Of a stretch of DNA of 64,000 nucleotides, positions 24,558-36,800 are shown piece by piece. The position numbers were made by a program, and so were the translations under genes. How positions within the stretch are numbered: position 1 is the stretch's first letter; every line of letters starts with the position of its first letter. Source of the stretch: Panonychus citri (lineage: Eukaryota > Arthropoda > Arachnida > Trombidiformes > Tetranychidae); NCBI RefSeq assembly GCF_014898815.1, contig NW_026515507.1, forward strand, positions 496,001 through 560,000, read 5' to 3'. The notes beneath the pieces are model-generated. The model had not been told where the DNA came from, made no database searches, and was given only the letters and a program-made list of their open reading frames with translations.

Positions 24558-27500
24558 TTACATTGCTGTCTCCAACGGTGGACGGCTTCGGTTGGTTGAT
24601 GCTGTTGTTACAGAGGCAGTGGGCGAGTAACGATTTGTTGATGAAAATTGAAAATAATCGTAATTATTATCGTTATCAAGACAAGTCTCTAGGTAGGGGC
24701 GATCGGAGAGCGAGGGGATTGTCCCGCTTCGTCCGTGCCCATTAAATGATGATGTGGAATCATGATGATGATGATATGTGTAAGGTGATGATTGATGTAA
24801 TAGTTGAGAATTGGAATGATGTGGTTGTTGTTGTTGTTGTTGAGATGATGATGAATGATGATTATGATGACGAGGATGATTGTTATGATGATTGTACATC
24901 CCTTTGGTTATACTTGTAGAGGGAGTGGGTGATTTACCTCCCTTGTACTCTTCATAATGATGAGGTGATGATCTATCTCTTGGATAGGAGAGTGATGGTG
25001 ATGATGAATCTGATCCATGTCTCCTATCATCATCTTCATCATCTTCATCATCTTCAGTTCTTTTAGTATCCATAGTTGATACTGTATTAACGGGAGAGGA
25101 ATCACCGGTTGTGTAAGGATAATCTTTTGAGAGATCAGCTGAAGCTCGAGACATTGACGGTGTCTCTTTGAAACCTTCATTTTGAATAGTAAAGTCGAAG
25201 GTGGGTCGTAAAAGATAATCGACATTTGCGTTTTCTAATTGTGGATCTTTAGAAAATCTATCTTCTAGTTCTCTGAAAACTTGACGCGATGGTTGACCAA
25301 CATGGTTGTATTCAGCTTCTTCAGAATCGTCAGATTCAACAAACTGGGAATTATCTTTGGCTAATGAATCATAACTATCGTTGGTTAAAGTATTGTTAGG
25401 ATTGGAAATACCCTTGAATGAACTCGCACCCATGGCTCCAACCATACCACTGGTTGCGCCCGTTCTCATGACTCCCGTTGTTCCAGCGGCTTCTTGATTT
25501 TCTCTGGCCATAATAATGGCCTTTTCGATTTGTCTTTTATATGCAATTTCACTTAATGATCCAGAAGAAGCGAACGAACGATTTGATCGAATCGATGCTC
25601 GGATTGAATTGTGACGCTCTAATTTCTCTTTATGACGTTCCCTTGATTTACATGTCCAACAAAGTAAACAGAGGAAGGTCAAAATTGCAGTGATCAGTGA
25701 GATCGTTATTATTGCTAACCCGAAAGGAGATCCATCCAACCAGAATAGATTGATATCAATTGTTGGCGCTCGTTCACAAAGAAAAGGTAATCGCTCGTTA
25801 CATCGATAAGATTGAACTTTACCATCAATCAAAATGGTACAACCTTTTTCTAGAAAACCCAATGATTGAACCCAAACGGGGTAGAAACGACGATTATATG
25901 TTTCTTCGGTATCATAAAGGTATTCAGTTAATTCCTCGAAATGAGCTTTAACCACAGGCATTGTTGAATTCTGAAGTTCACAAAAGTGTTTCGCTTCACT
26001 GTGGGTGAGACGAGCACCGAAATAAAGGAAACAAGTGTCACCAATCTTTTTCCATCCTCCTGAACATATACCACTTAGAACACTGGTATTACTTGTAAGG
26101 TAAGGAGTAAATCGGACGGATAACAGTTCACGAGAATCATTGGCATCACGAATACGACCTGCAACCGCAGAGGTTTCATTAAAACCCCACCAATTGTAAC
26201 TCGCATCAACAAGAGCCTTTGATAGATCGGGTAATGATTGATTCATTGTTGCGATTTCAAAATTATTTTCAGGATTAACTAGATAATTGTAATCATATCT
26301 TTGACCTGAATTTGTTGCAAAAATGGTACTTTTTTCCTCCCAGTGACTGGCATAGTTGTTGTAAAGCCAATTATGGTAAATTGTTTGATGGGAATAAGAG
26401 ATGTCAAAGCCCACAACGGCCAATTGATGGCGACCATAATTACGAACCATAATGTTCTCAGTGAAATTAAATATTATCTTAGACAAGTAGATGGTATTTT
26501 TGTGAGGTGAGTAGTTACGATTAAAGTAATTACGACGAATCAAAACAATTTGATATGAACCCGAATCAGGTCCTCGAATGTACAAAGCTTCCCGTTTGTG
26601 ATTATCGATGAACAAATTGTTCATTATGTAAGCATGTAAAGCGGCAGCAGCATTTTGAGCATTAACTTTAATCCTTAATCCACCATCGTTGTTTTTGATT
26701 AGATTATTTTGGAAATAAAAGTTTGGTGTATTTTGAAGGTGCAAGAAAATGGCTGAAGGGCAAGTGGTAAAATTACCAAAAATGGACAAACAATTGGACT
26801 CAAATGAACTTCGTAAAATTGACACTGATGGTGAGGTTTCACCGACACTTTTATAAATCATTCCACCTAAACTGTTGTTATAAATTTGTGAATTGGTTAT
26901 GTTATGGAAAAGTCCTCGACCTATGAAATATGAGATCGGACTTGTTGTTATTTCAGCGACAAATCCATAAATTCCTGAAGCACCCGAAGCATGAATACGA
27001 ATCGAGAGTGAATCTTCAGTTGATCGGTAATAATGAAGTTCACTTGCCAATCGTCGATGCTCTTCACTTACTCCCATTTCCGCAATTAATTTAGTTGTTT
27101 GATTAAAAATATCTCCATCATAGACACGGATGAAATCAGTTGTAGCACTGTAAGTTGTTGAATTGAATAAATTGAACTGAAGAAGGCGGAAGCCCACTTT
27201 TTTTGATTTCACTGATGAACGAATGATTTTCACACAATCAACTGCACGGGAATCATACTTAAAGTATAAAATGAGTCGCTGATCAATGACCAGGTTCTTG
27301 TTGGTATCACAAATGTCAACGAAACTGAACACATTATAAGGTAAAGTTGATTCTTTCAGGGGAATGTAAGGTAAGAAAGGCATATCCGTTGAGGCTCCAT
27401 TGAGTAGTAGATAATTTAATCCTGAACCTAAATTATTTGTGAGATCAAGATTATGGAAGATTAAATGTTTCTCTGGAGCAATAGCTTCGATTCCATGGTA

Positions 27501-30500
27501 AGCTGAGCCACGAACAGTTGTAAATTCTAGGCCAACATCTCTTCGGATAATTTGAATGGCTGCATTTCGTTCACCATGAAGTATTCCAGCTCCCAGAATT
27601 TCAACATACTGAAGGCGGGAACGAGGTTCATGATGTGAACGAGTTGGTAACTGGAAAGTTGAATCAGTTGGTTTTTCAAAATCAGGGATTGCGAATCTTA
27701 ATCCACCCCAATATTTATCTTCTCGCTCCTTTTCGAAAGGACCACAGTAAATGTAAACAAATGACCTTCCATCGTGATGACAGGCTTGAGTTTCATTAGT
27801 ATAACCATTAAGTCGCATCTCACATTGATTTAATCGTGATTCTTTACCGGAACATTGAAGTGGATAAGGCCAATGGCGAACTCGTGAAGTGTAAGTTGGA
27901 CTCATGTCAATTCTTGGTCCACGACGAAGATGAACATTGAGACGAGAATATCCCAAATAAGAGCAAACCACTTGAGCATTTCGCTCAGAAAAACGTTCAT
28001 CACAAACTGGAATCCATTGCATTGTTGTTCGGTTAAAAACCTCAAGGAAACCATCGTGACGACCTCCAAGTGACCATTCATCACAAGCTTCCGTGTGACA
28101 TAATCGTACCTCAGAAACATCAGAGATATAATTCATGGGTAGCATTCTCTTGTCACGGATTACATCAATTTCAGTACCTTCTTTCAATCCACCCGAGTTA
28201 TAAGGTCTCATTGTAATCCAATCTTCTCGAGTTCCAAATGCAACTAAATCACCTAAAACTAAGATTCCAACTGAAGGATAAAACTCAACCACTACTCCAG
28301 GTAAGATCGTTAAATTGGCTCCCGGAAGTACAGTTAAATCAGCGTTGATCACGTAAGGTTTTTCACGTTTACTTAAGATTAAATGTGAATGGATTCGCCC
28401 ACCAAAAGGTTGATCTAAATTCATAAGATCTTGTCTGAAATCGATTTTCACAAGAGCAGCGTCGATTGATTCGGTGGTCAACAATGGACTGAAATTAGCT
28501 ATAGCATAACTATTCCAATCATCGAAATCAAAGATTCTCTCTTTAATCTTGGTAGAATTTGCTGTTCCCCACCAATTTTCAACAACATTAATACGATTCT
28601 GAAGTGATCCAGTTAAAACACCAGCAATAAATTCAAATTGAAGCGCATCATTTCTGATCAAATTACGAGTTATATTAATATACTGAACACCTCTCAATGC
28701 CATTGAATAACTGGCAGGATTGTGATGATCACGAACCATTCCATTGATTCGGTGGGTATCAGAATTATCCAAAATACGATTTCGCCTAAAATAAGCTTGA
28801 ACCACACCAAACATATCGGCATGACTTTCGACATTAAATTCAACCATATAACGACCCGAATTGAACATGATATCATTGTCTTCGATTAACATTGCTTTCT
28901 CCATACCGGTGATTGTAAACAAACCATCTTTACATTTGTTTTCATTGAAAATGTTTTTGGACATATTGAAACCGGCAAAGTGACCATCGATTGTGAACTC
29001 AAAGTTACTATTTCGTCGGAATGAATTATTATGAATCGAGATGGTGTGAGTAAAGTTTTCGTTGTACTGCCAAACGTAAGGAAGATGAAGGATAACACCA
29101 CCATTACCATTGTTTTCAATTAGAGATCCATTGATTGTCCAATGGAATAAATTGTTTGAACCTCGATAATTTCGACTCTCTTGATAAATACCTCGGGCAT
29201 TTCCTCTAAAAGCATTATTAATTAGTGTGTAATTAATTTCAGCAAGTGCACTTAAACCAGGATCGTAAAGAGGAGCATTAATCATAATTGATTCTTTAGT
29301 ATTTTCCATGAAAAAGTTTGAATCAAAGATAAATGTTTCGTTGGAGTGTCGATAGAAAAAGTCACCATTTGTACCAATGTTACGATTATAATGACTTGCT
29401 GAGAATCCATGACGATTACCTTTAATTTGATTCTTCTTGATGATTGTTGTTTTTATTTTACGATTTTTTTCCTCTTGCTGAGCTGGAATATCCAATTCTA
29501 ATAGGTGACCTTCAAAGGTGATCTTTTTGGTAACAAAGTAAAGGATTATATCACCTTTAGGTGTATGCCCGGCGTCATAGTCAAAGTTGACCTCAAACGA
29601 GTAAATCCAAAAGGGGAATGATGAAAGGTTGGCCTTTAAATCGTAACGAGGTGCTCGGTAATTGTTTTTGTTGTACATTATTAGTCGATCGGTAAATCCT
29701 TCGAAGATTGGATTTAGCACCATAATTCCGATTGCATAAGTTTCACGGGTTTTCACAGTGAAGGTAAATTTGGACAAACTTGCCGGTTTCGAGGTGATCT
29801 TAACATACATACCTTCAGGCATTGACGGATCAAGAGACACACTGGTACCATCTTCGGGTAGTGTTTTAATTGACCTTGGATCACGAGGAACAATCCAAGA
29901 TTTAAGGTCCATTTGTTCCCATTTGTTGACCATTGGTTCATAATGATAAGCACTTCCAGCGTTTTCTTGAATTCGAGATTCAAATAAAACTAATCCTTGA
30001 GAATGAGAGATTATCCCATGGAAAGCATTTCGTTGAATATCAATGTTAGATATTTCTAGATTTTCTCGAATGTTAGAAAAGTCATTCCACATTATACCAA
30101 TTCCGGCATCAGAACTTTCAACGATTTTAATGTTGAATAATCGATGACGATTGAAGTCAATTTGTAAAGCCGGTTTGAAGGAATTGGAAGCATAATCAAA
30201 TAGACCCGCTTTTTCAATTTCGATATGTTGAATTTCCGTTTGACTGGCAGACATACCAAATCGAACTCCAGACCATGAAGGTTGATAACATTTAATTCCA
30301 ACTTCGGAAAGGCACGAATTATCGAAATCACCACGAGTTCGATTCTCAGACTTGCAACGAAGAATATCATTGTCGAAAGGTGTACATTGAATATTACTTA
30401 GAACCACCGAAGAGTCCAAAGTATTCAAAGAAGAAGATGATGATGATGACGATGAAGATGACGAGGTGAATTGATTTTTCTCCAAAAGCCAATCACGAGA

Positions 30501-33500
30501 ATTGACAACTAATCCAAGTTGTTGACAAACAACCGAAGCATCGATAATATCGAAACCATAAGAACAAACTGTTCCCCACTTTCCATTGTCCATTTGTACT
30601 TCTAATAGTCCAGAATCACCTTTAGACAGTCTAACTCGCCCAGACGAGTGACCCGAATCATAAGTAGCTCGAGATGATCGAGAATTGTTGACCTTTAGCT
30701 TATCATTATCGGCGGCGGGTTTGTCAAAAGTCGATGAGATGATAAGTGTTGAATTGGCTTTACTTGGACTTGGTGGACCTCTCCAAACACTAGAGGTGCT
30801 ACTTGGTGTGAGTGTTGATTGTATTGATGAACCAAAAGTACCCGATGAGGTGAATCTGATTCGATTGGAAGGTGAACACTTAAACTCAACGTGACCTTGA
30901 ATCATCATACCGATCGATTGGTCAAATGATAAAACTGTATTTTCACTGATAATCAATCGTGATCCCGGTTTAACTAAAATATCTTCAGAAACTCGATATG
31001 TTTTAGGTTCAAGTTGTAAAATTTCAGCGGCCATTTCACCACCAATAATATTACCCTCGATAAATGGACTGTACTTGTCAATCTCTTTCTCTTTATCTGA
31101 AGATAAATAGTCTTCATTGTCAAAAATATTCTCCGATGTTCGATATCGAAGGAATTTAATCAAGGCCATGTTGTAACGGTTTTTACGATCAAAAATACGC
31201 TTGTAAATTTGTCTTGATGGATATTCGCCTCTCATTTGACCGAAATAGTTTCTTGTTGCATCGATAACTTTGGCGTGATGTTCAAGGTGAGATCCAATCT
31301 CGTAAGTTGACTCGGGATTAACTAGATTGTTGAGATTAACTTTACAATTACTTGAAGATATTGTTACCACAGCAGCTACTCGAGATCGAGGATTAAGTTT
31401 ATCAAACATTTCACGAATAACATTTTCTTTTAAAATGTTTCTCTCGAAAGTTAATCGCTGCCTCTCATTTGATTCTTGAAGACCAAGATTCACCACAAAT
31501 GGACCACGATTACGGATAAAATGATTCTCACGAATGTCAAGAATAGTTTCAACCTCACGATAACGATGATCGTCATACACATAATTCCAATTGTTCACAT
31601 AAATTACACCCTTTCCATGCCCTTCAAAGTAATTATGAGCAATGAGACTTTCTCTAAAATGGAAAGCGGGAGCGATGTTAATTGCTAATCTGGATCCTCG
31701 AGTGAATCGATTGTTGGTAATTGAAATTTCACTTCTCTTTGCATAATCGGGATTCCAACAAGACTGGTAAACAATTGCATCATCAAAATTAGAGTCAAAT
31801 GAGTTCATTGAAATATTCCAAATGGATTCAGAGAGACAAACATTTCCGATTAATAGTCCTCCTTCAAGATTGTCTGAAATTACTGAATAACTGATATGAT
31901 TTTCATTTGGAACAGATAAATAATGTGAAGATTCATTGAACCAAAATGCTAATCCTCGGTGGGTATTACGGGAGATTGTTGATCGATCAATGTGTTTATA
32001 ACCACCGGCGATTGTAACATTAACACCATCACCAACATTATCGACGATAGTTGTTTGATTAACAATCACATCACCAGTTCCAGAGGCAACATGAATTCCG
32101 GCTACATGATCATGACCTGAAATTCGTGTTCGATTTACAATTGTTCCTGCTCGCTGATTTTCAACCCAAATACCTCGACCATTGTTACCCTGAATATCAC
32201 AATCGGTTACATTTAAATCATAGGCTCTTCCCATATCAGCGACAACAATCATGTTGAATGTTAACCGTCTCAAAATGGCGGGTTGATAACAGATCCGTAA
32301 TTTACCCTCTCTCGAGGTGAAACTTGGTGGACGTGTTGAATTACGAACTTGAAATCGGGCAAGAACTGTTCGAGAATAACCTTCGACAACTTCAATATAA
32401 CCATCTCGACTTAAATGACTTTCTCTTGCTTCACCCCAATAAGATTCACTCATCAGGTACGGAAAATGAGCAGTTAATTGTATCCCTTGTGATTTTAAAT
32501 TACCAGGAATCTCAAAATCACGACAAGATGGATTCTCGGCTCGTGATTCTTTGGTCTGTCCATGAGTTAAAATTAAAGGATAAACTTGAGATCCATCTAA
32601 TTGGGTTGACTCTGAAAATGATTGTCCATCACCAATAGATTCATGGGTAATATAACGGATTCCATCAGCTCCATTATTGCGAACTCTCAACCCTTTAAGA
32701 GTAACACTTCCAAATGAACTGTTAATGAAAATACCATAACCTCGATTATCAGAGAATGAAGAATCTTCAATTGTGATACCATCAATTGGATCAGAGATAT
32801 TAAGTCCAGTGGCTGCTGACCATTTCACTTCAACCCGATTTAATTGAGGAGGAACACCAACTGAATAGATTGCAGGAACCGGTTCACCATCAATATCTTC
32901 ACCAGCATAAGTGATGATCACATTTTCCAGGTTGGACCGTGAAACTTTCCGATGAACCCGATCATTGAAAAATAAAATGGACCGTGACGATGAATGAATG
33001 AACCTTAATCCAGACCAATAAGTTGATATCAGTGGAGATGATGATGATGATGAACTGTATAATTGTCGATTACATTTAATACCGATATCAGAATGATAAT
33101 CACAGATTCCACTTCCCACTCGACGTCCTTTCAACCAATTTGGACAATCAAGTAAACTATTTTCTGACCCTTGACAACCAGGATATTCAAACATTAACTG
33201 ACGAGAATCATTGTGTCTTGGTAACCATGAATACCAATGTCCACCATTGAATCCTAACTCTCGACAAACAACCTGAATATCAGTTAGAGTCCAATTTTTT
33301 GAATTTGTACAAACACTATGCCAATTACCAGCATATTTAATCTGAACCCTTCCCTCAGAGGGTAAATCACCATCAACCAGTCTAACATCAGGCCAGGCAA
33401 CTGAACTTAAAGATGAGATCACAGATGATGAATTATGTGCTTGATAAGATGAGTAAGAATAATCTGAATGTTTTTCATTCCTTGTGAAGATAATCTTTTG

Positions 33501-33842
33501 ATCTTCTGTTCCTTTAGCTTGAATTGAACCATAAACGGTAACACTTTTACGACCATTAAACTTTAATTCAACCCCAGGTTCAATTATAAGGTCACCATTT
33601 GATTCAATTAAAATATTCTCACTAATTATATATGGACTGGTAGAAAGTTTTAAAGTTAATTGTGAGTTAACAATTCCACCGTTGAACTTGGCAGTTGAAG
33701 TAGAAGTTGAATGAAATATGGACGATGAAGATGAAGATAAAGATGAAGATGGTGAAGGTGAATAACTAATGTCAAAGGCATCCAATGGGTTAAAGTATAA
33801 AAACAGCGAAAGGTAAAACAGTAACAATTTAAAACGTAGCAT
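24558..33842 (-). CDS. bark: Bark beetle / Anakonda, tricellular-junction scavenger-receptor protein
   Basis: One uninterrupted frame of 3,094 codons, close to the ~3,100 residues of the Drosophila protein. Order of parts: signal peptide (residues 1-22, LLLFYLSLFLYF core); SRCR domain 1 (~150-260); long right-handed beta-helix (PbH1) repeats; SRCR 2 (~1065-1185); more beta-helix; SRCR 3 (~1910-2030); a CUB-like segment (~2175-2295); a C-type lectin domain (~2590-2690, from WKKIGDTCFLY to LPFLCE); one transmembrane helix (~2706-2728); and a ~365-residue cytoplasmic tail rich in Ser, Asp/Glu and His/Gln, ending in ETAM. In flies this protein is needed at tricellular septate junctions for epithelial barrier formation. 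The threefold SRCR/beta-helix layout matches. The absence of any intron is unusual. The final T-A-M could fit a class I PDZ ligand (inference). Confidence 0.94.
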   Translation of the reverse strand: MLRFKLLLFYLSLFLYFNPLDAFDISYSPSPSSSLSSSSSSIFHSTSTSTAKFNGGIVNSQLTLKLSTSPYIISENILIESNGDLIIEPGVELKFNGRKSVTVYGSIQAKGTEDQKIIFTRNEKHSDYSYSSYQAHNSSSVISSLSSVAWPDVRLVDGDLPSEGRVQIKYAGNWHSVCTNSKNWTLTDIQVVCRELGFNGGHWYSWLPRHNDSRQLMFEYPGCQGSENSLLDCPNWLKGRRVGSGICDYHSDIGIKCNRQLYSSSSSSSPLISTYWSGLRFIHSSSRSILFFNDRVHRKVSRSNLENVIITYAGEDIDGEPVPAIYSVGVPPQLNRVEVKWSAATGLNISDPIDGITIEDSSFSDNRGYGIFINSSFGSVTLKGLRVRNNGADGIRYITHESIGDGQSFSESTQLDGSQVYPLILTHGQTKESRAENPSCRDFEIPGNLKSQGIQLTAHFPYLMSESYWGEARESHLSRDGYIEVVEGYSRTVLARFQVRNSTRPPSFTSREGKLRICYQPAILRRLTFNMIVVADMGRAYDLNVTDCDIQGNNGRGIWVENQRAGTIVNRTRISGHDHVAGIHVASGTGDVIVNQTTIVDNVGDGVNVTIAGGYKHIDRSTISRNTHRGLAFWFNESSHYLSVPNENHISYSVISDNLEGGLLIGNVCLSESIWNISMNSFDSNFDDAIVYQSCWNPDYAKRSEISITNNRFTRGSRLAINIAPAFHFRESLIAHNYFEGHGKGVIYVNNWNYVYDDHRYREVETILDIRENHFIRNRGPFVVNLGLQESNERQRLTFERNILKENVIREMFDKLNPRSRVAAVVTISSSNCKVNLNNLVNPESTYEIGSHLEHHAKVIDATRNYFGQMRGEYPSRQIYKRIFDRKNRYNMALIKFLRYRTSENIFDNEDYLSSDKEKEIDKYSPFIEGNIIGGEMAAEILQLEPKTYRVSEDILVKPGSRLIISENTVLSFDQSIGMMIQGHVEFKCSPSNRIRFTSSGTFGSSIQSTLTPSSTSSVWRGPPSPSKANSTLIISSTFDKPAADNDKLKVNNSRSSRATYDSGHSSGRVRLSKGDSGLLEVQMDNGKWGTVCSYGFDIIDASVVCQQLGLVVNSRDWLLEKNQFTSSSSSSSSSSSSLNTLDSSVVLSNIQCTPFDNDILRCKSENRTRGDFDNSCLSEVGIKCYQPSWSGVRFGMSASQTEIQHIEIEKAGLFDYASNSFKPALQIDFNRHRLFNIKIVESSDAGIGIMWNDFSNIRENLEISNIDIQRNAFHGIISHSQGLVLFESRIQENAGSAYHYEPMVNKWEQMDLKSWIVPRDPRSIKTLPEDGTSVSLDPSMPEGMYVKITSKPASLSKFTFTVKTRETYAIGIMVLNPIFEGFTDRLIMYNKNNYRAPRYDLKANLSSFPFWIYSFEVNFDYDAGHTPKGDIILYFVTKKITFEGHLLELDIPAQQEEKNRKIKTTIIKKNQIKGNRHGFSASHYNRNIGTNGDFFYRHSNETFIFDSNFFMENTKESIMINAPLYDPGLSALAEINYTLINNAFRGNARGIYQESRNYRGSNNLFHWTINGSLIENNGNGGVILHLPYVWQYNENFTHTISIHNNSFRRNSNFEFTIDGHFAGFNMSKNIFNENKCKDGLFTITGMEKAMLIEDNDIMFNSGRYMVEFNVESHADMFGVVQAYFRRNRILDNSDTHRINGMVRDHHNPASYSMALRGVQYINITRNLIRNDALQFEFIAGVLTGSLQNRINVVENWWGTANSTKIKERIFDFDDWNSYAIANFSPLLTTESIDAALVKIDFRQDLMNLDQPFGGRIHSHLILSKREKPYVINADLTVLPGANLTILPGVVVEFYPSVGILVLGDLVAFGTREDWITMRPYNSGGLKEGTEIDVIRDKRMLPMNYISDVSEVRLCHTEACDEWSLGGRHDGFLEVFNRTTMQWIPVCDERFSERNAQVVCSYLGYSRLNVHLRRGPRIDMSPTYTSRVRHWPYPLQCSGKESRLNQCEMRLNGYTNETQACHHDGRSFVYIYCGPFEKEREDKYWGGLRFAIPDFEKPTDSTFQLPTRSHHEPRSRLQYVEILGAGILHGERNAAIQIIRRDVGLEFTTVRGSAYHGIEAIAPEKHLIFHNLDLTNNLGSGLNYLLLNGASTDMPFLPYIPLKESTLPYNVFSFVDICDTNKNLVIDQRLILYFKYDSRAVDCVKIIRSSVKSKKVGFRLLQFNLFNSTTYSATTDFIRVYDGDIFNQTTKLIAEMGVSEEHRRLASELHYYRSTEDSLSIRIHASGASGIYGFVAEITTSPISYFIGRGLFHNITNSQIYNNSLGGMIYKSVGETSPSVSILRSSFESNCLSIFGNFTTCPSAIFLHLQNTPNFYFQNNLIKNNDGGLRIKVNAQNAAAALHAYIMNNLFIDNHKREALYIRGPDSGSYQIVLIRRNYFNRNYSPHKNTIYLSKIIFNFTENIMVRNYGRHQLAVVGFDISYSHQTIYHNWLYNNYASHWEEKSTIFATNSGQRYDYNYLVNPENNFEIATMNQSLPDLSKALVDASYNWWGFNETSAVAGRIRDANDSRELLSVRFTPYLTSNTSVLSGICSGGWKKIGDTCFLYFGARLTHSEAKHFCELQNSTMPVVKAHFEELTEYLYDTEETYNRRFYPVWVQSLGFLEKGCTILIDGKVQSYRCNERLPFLCERAPTIDINLFWLDGSPFGLAIITISLITAILTFLCLLCWTCKSRERHKEKLERHNSIRASIRSNRSFASSGSLSEIAYKRQIEKAIIMARENQEAAGTTGVMRTGATSGMVGAMGASSFKGISNPNNTLTNDSYDSLAKDNSQFVESDDSEEAEYNHVGQPSRQVFRELEDRFSKDPQLENANVDYLLRPTFDFTIQNEGFKETPSMSRASADLSKDYPYTTGDSSPVNTVSTMDTKRTEDDEDDEDDDRRHGSDSSSPSLSYPRDRSSPHHYEEYKGGKSPTPSTSITKGMYNHHNNHPRHHNHHSSSSQQQQQQPHHSNSQLLHQSSPYTYHHHHDSTSSFNGHGRSGTIPSLSDRPYLETCLDNDNNYDYFQFSSTNRYSPTASVTTASTNRSRPPLETAM

Positions 33843-36800
33843 AATTAGTTAATAGTAATAAGGTAAACATACACAATCAACAGGACAAGAAAATTCCTCC
33901 CGTAACATTGCCTTTTGAAAAAGGAAAAAAAGATGAAAGAAAAAGAGAAGAAGAAATCAAAATGAAATAGAGAGAAAGAGAGAGAAAAAGAAGAGAGAGA
34001 GAGAAGAAAAAAACTGTTCTCATCACATTTACTCTTACGGGGTGGGTGGACTAAAAGTCTCTCAACGGTGGAAAAAAGTTCCCCTTTAGAAGCGCAAACA
34101 ACACAATTTACCTTTTCTACCTGGTGGTGGGTTAACAGGTACTACGCACAGTGGAACCACCCACAGGTCCAGAAATAAAAACATTCCTTAAACCCTGTAA
34201 CTTGAACCAACAAGGTGTGTCCCAAAGAAGAAGAAGAGAATAAAATATGAGAGAGAGAAAGAAGAGAAAGAGAAAATGAAAGAAAGAGAATAAAAGAAAT
34301 ACGAGTAAACAGTAAAACTTGTTATCTTCTTAATCATCAGGAATCACTTGAACATATCACAGGTAAAGAGATTGTGAAAGAGGATTAATTGTTTTCTCAT
34401 ATTCGTAATCATTGTAATCACTTTGGAAAAGAAACACTTCATATAAACAAAACTGTTTCTCTTCCAAAACGATTCACTATTTTATCTTTAAATAGTCTTT
34501 TCTTTTTCTTCGCATTGGCTATTTACACGATCGCTTTTCTTTGTTTACATTTTTCTTTCTAATTGTTTCATTTAATTTCCATCCAAATTTTCATACCTTA
34601 ATTACTTTTAATTTACTTTTAATTGTTCCAGTCTCTTAATTTCCTTGTCATCTTGTTAATTTCCATGGAACTTGATTGTATCTCTTATTTTCTGTTTGTG
34701 AGATGATTAAGTTTTCCTCAGTTTCCTTTGTTTTTCCTGGTTACCGGTTCTATTGATTAGGTTGATTATTTTTCCACTTTTCTATTAATTTCAGCGACAA
34801 TTAACTGTTTTGTTTTGCTCTTGCGATTAATTTGAATCTGCTAATTTTAGTGGTTGATCAAATTGGACTTGTTGATTGTTGATTGTTCCTCTGGAGGTTT
34901 TTTGGTTTAGCTGAATATCTTTGGCTTGATTGTTTAAATGATCTAATTAAGTTTCTATCTCTCAGTCTTTGTTATCAACATTGTTGAGTGTTTCTCTCTC
35001 TTAATTGTGATTTAATAAGATGATTTTCTAACTATAATCAAGATCATGATCACTATGGACCAGCTATAATTATCTTTGACGATAAATGTACCTGTTGATT
35101 TGAAGAGATGAAAAGTTGAATCAAGTGATCGAAGCCAGAAAATTGGATGGATCATTAATCAACCATGAATTCTTATTGTTTTTTTATTATTATTAATCTT
35201 CGTCCAGATTATCAATCAATCTTTTCAATTTCCTGTTAAAAACTCCCCCATAACAATTAACTGATGATCTTTCAACAATTGTAAGATAATTGTAATTGAT
35301 CTAGAAAGTTAATGTTACCCAATTTAATAAGATTCAATTTGTTGTTCAGCGAGAAACTTAATCCCAATTGATCGTTAATTGTTGGCTTGTTTGTTATTTT
35401 AATCATTTACCGGAGAAATAGGATATAACAGAAAAGAAAAGGATTACCAATAGGAAAACACAATTAAAACCAGTTCTATGATTAAATTTAATTCTTTCTG
35501 GTTTAACTTTTTACCATCTCAATTATGGTAAGAACCTTTTCCAAGGTCTATGGGAAGTCTAATCATTTCGTTGAGTTGGTTAAATTTAATTCTAATTGCT
35601 TCCTGTTCTCAGTCAAGGCTAACTGGTTTATTATTTCATCTATGGTAATTTTTTTTCCACTTCTTTTGTAATTCAACTAATATTCATAACAATTAACTTA
35701 TTTCATTGTTATTGTTATGCTGTTTCAAGAGTTTATGGTTTATCGACTTTTCTATCATCACAGTTTTATTGATTGTTTTCCAAACTGTCAAAGAAATTGT
35801 AAAATTAATCAACTGAAAACATCAACAGTTGAAAAAACTAATCCAATGATGATGATGATGATATTTTTTTTCACAATCTTTTAATCAAATATCATGATGA
35901 GTTTTTTTTCCTGTTGATTTCGTTGTTGGTATAATAATTTGTTCAGCTAATTTTTTCAAAATTTCATTATTTATATTCTTCAGCTAATTGCTTCAATCAT
36001 GAGAAAACCATAAATTACATCATCAGTGGCCTAAAATAAGAGAGAGAGAGAGAGAGAGAGTTAAATGAGTAATTAATGTTAATTGACTCACAATCATTAT
36101 TACATCAAAATGTGTCATCGTAAGTGTTTTAATTGAACTGCTGGTTAATTATCATTGCAAATCAACACAAGCAATTTAAGTGAATCTTATTAATCTGTAG
36201 CTGGTTGAATAACTGGATAAGAATTGGGTGAAAATATTAACCATTGTAATATTTTGATTGATTAAAAGTTTTTAGACAAAAATGAAAAATTGATTGGAAA
36301 CTAATTAAAGTGAACTAAGCGCCATCTCTTGTCTTGGAAATAAACTAATTAGTTATTTATTCTAAGTAGAGATGGCGACAGTGGGCAAAGAAAAGCGGCA
36401 AAATCAAATGTGAGAATTAAATGTTTCCATTGATCAATTTTAATGGAATCAGTTTATTGATTTAACGATTGAATTAAAATTTTTTTTTTGTAATTTTCTT
36501 TTATTATAAATGGACTTTTACATGAATAGATTTGATAAAAAATGTTTTAGTTGATTACCAATCTGTTTTGTGATCTACAAAATTGAGACCATTTTAGTTT
36601 CATAATTAGTGACTGCGAAACTTTTCAAATTAGATTTACAATTTGGTCATCATAATTGGTTGAGGATAAGGATTGCTTTGGATTTGTTTTTTTTTTCTTG
36701 TTTCGTGGTTAATCAGAAATAAAATACCATTGGAAAATTAGTTGATGATAGTTAAAAAAAGAGAGAGTTTGAAATATTAAGATGACGAAGATTGTGTTTT

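Noticed and set aside
32270..32280. ATGGCGGG as a further CTCF/YY1-type site
   Set aside because: Inside bark coding sequence, lacks the flanking AGAG and CT bases; ordinary codons explain it.
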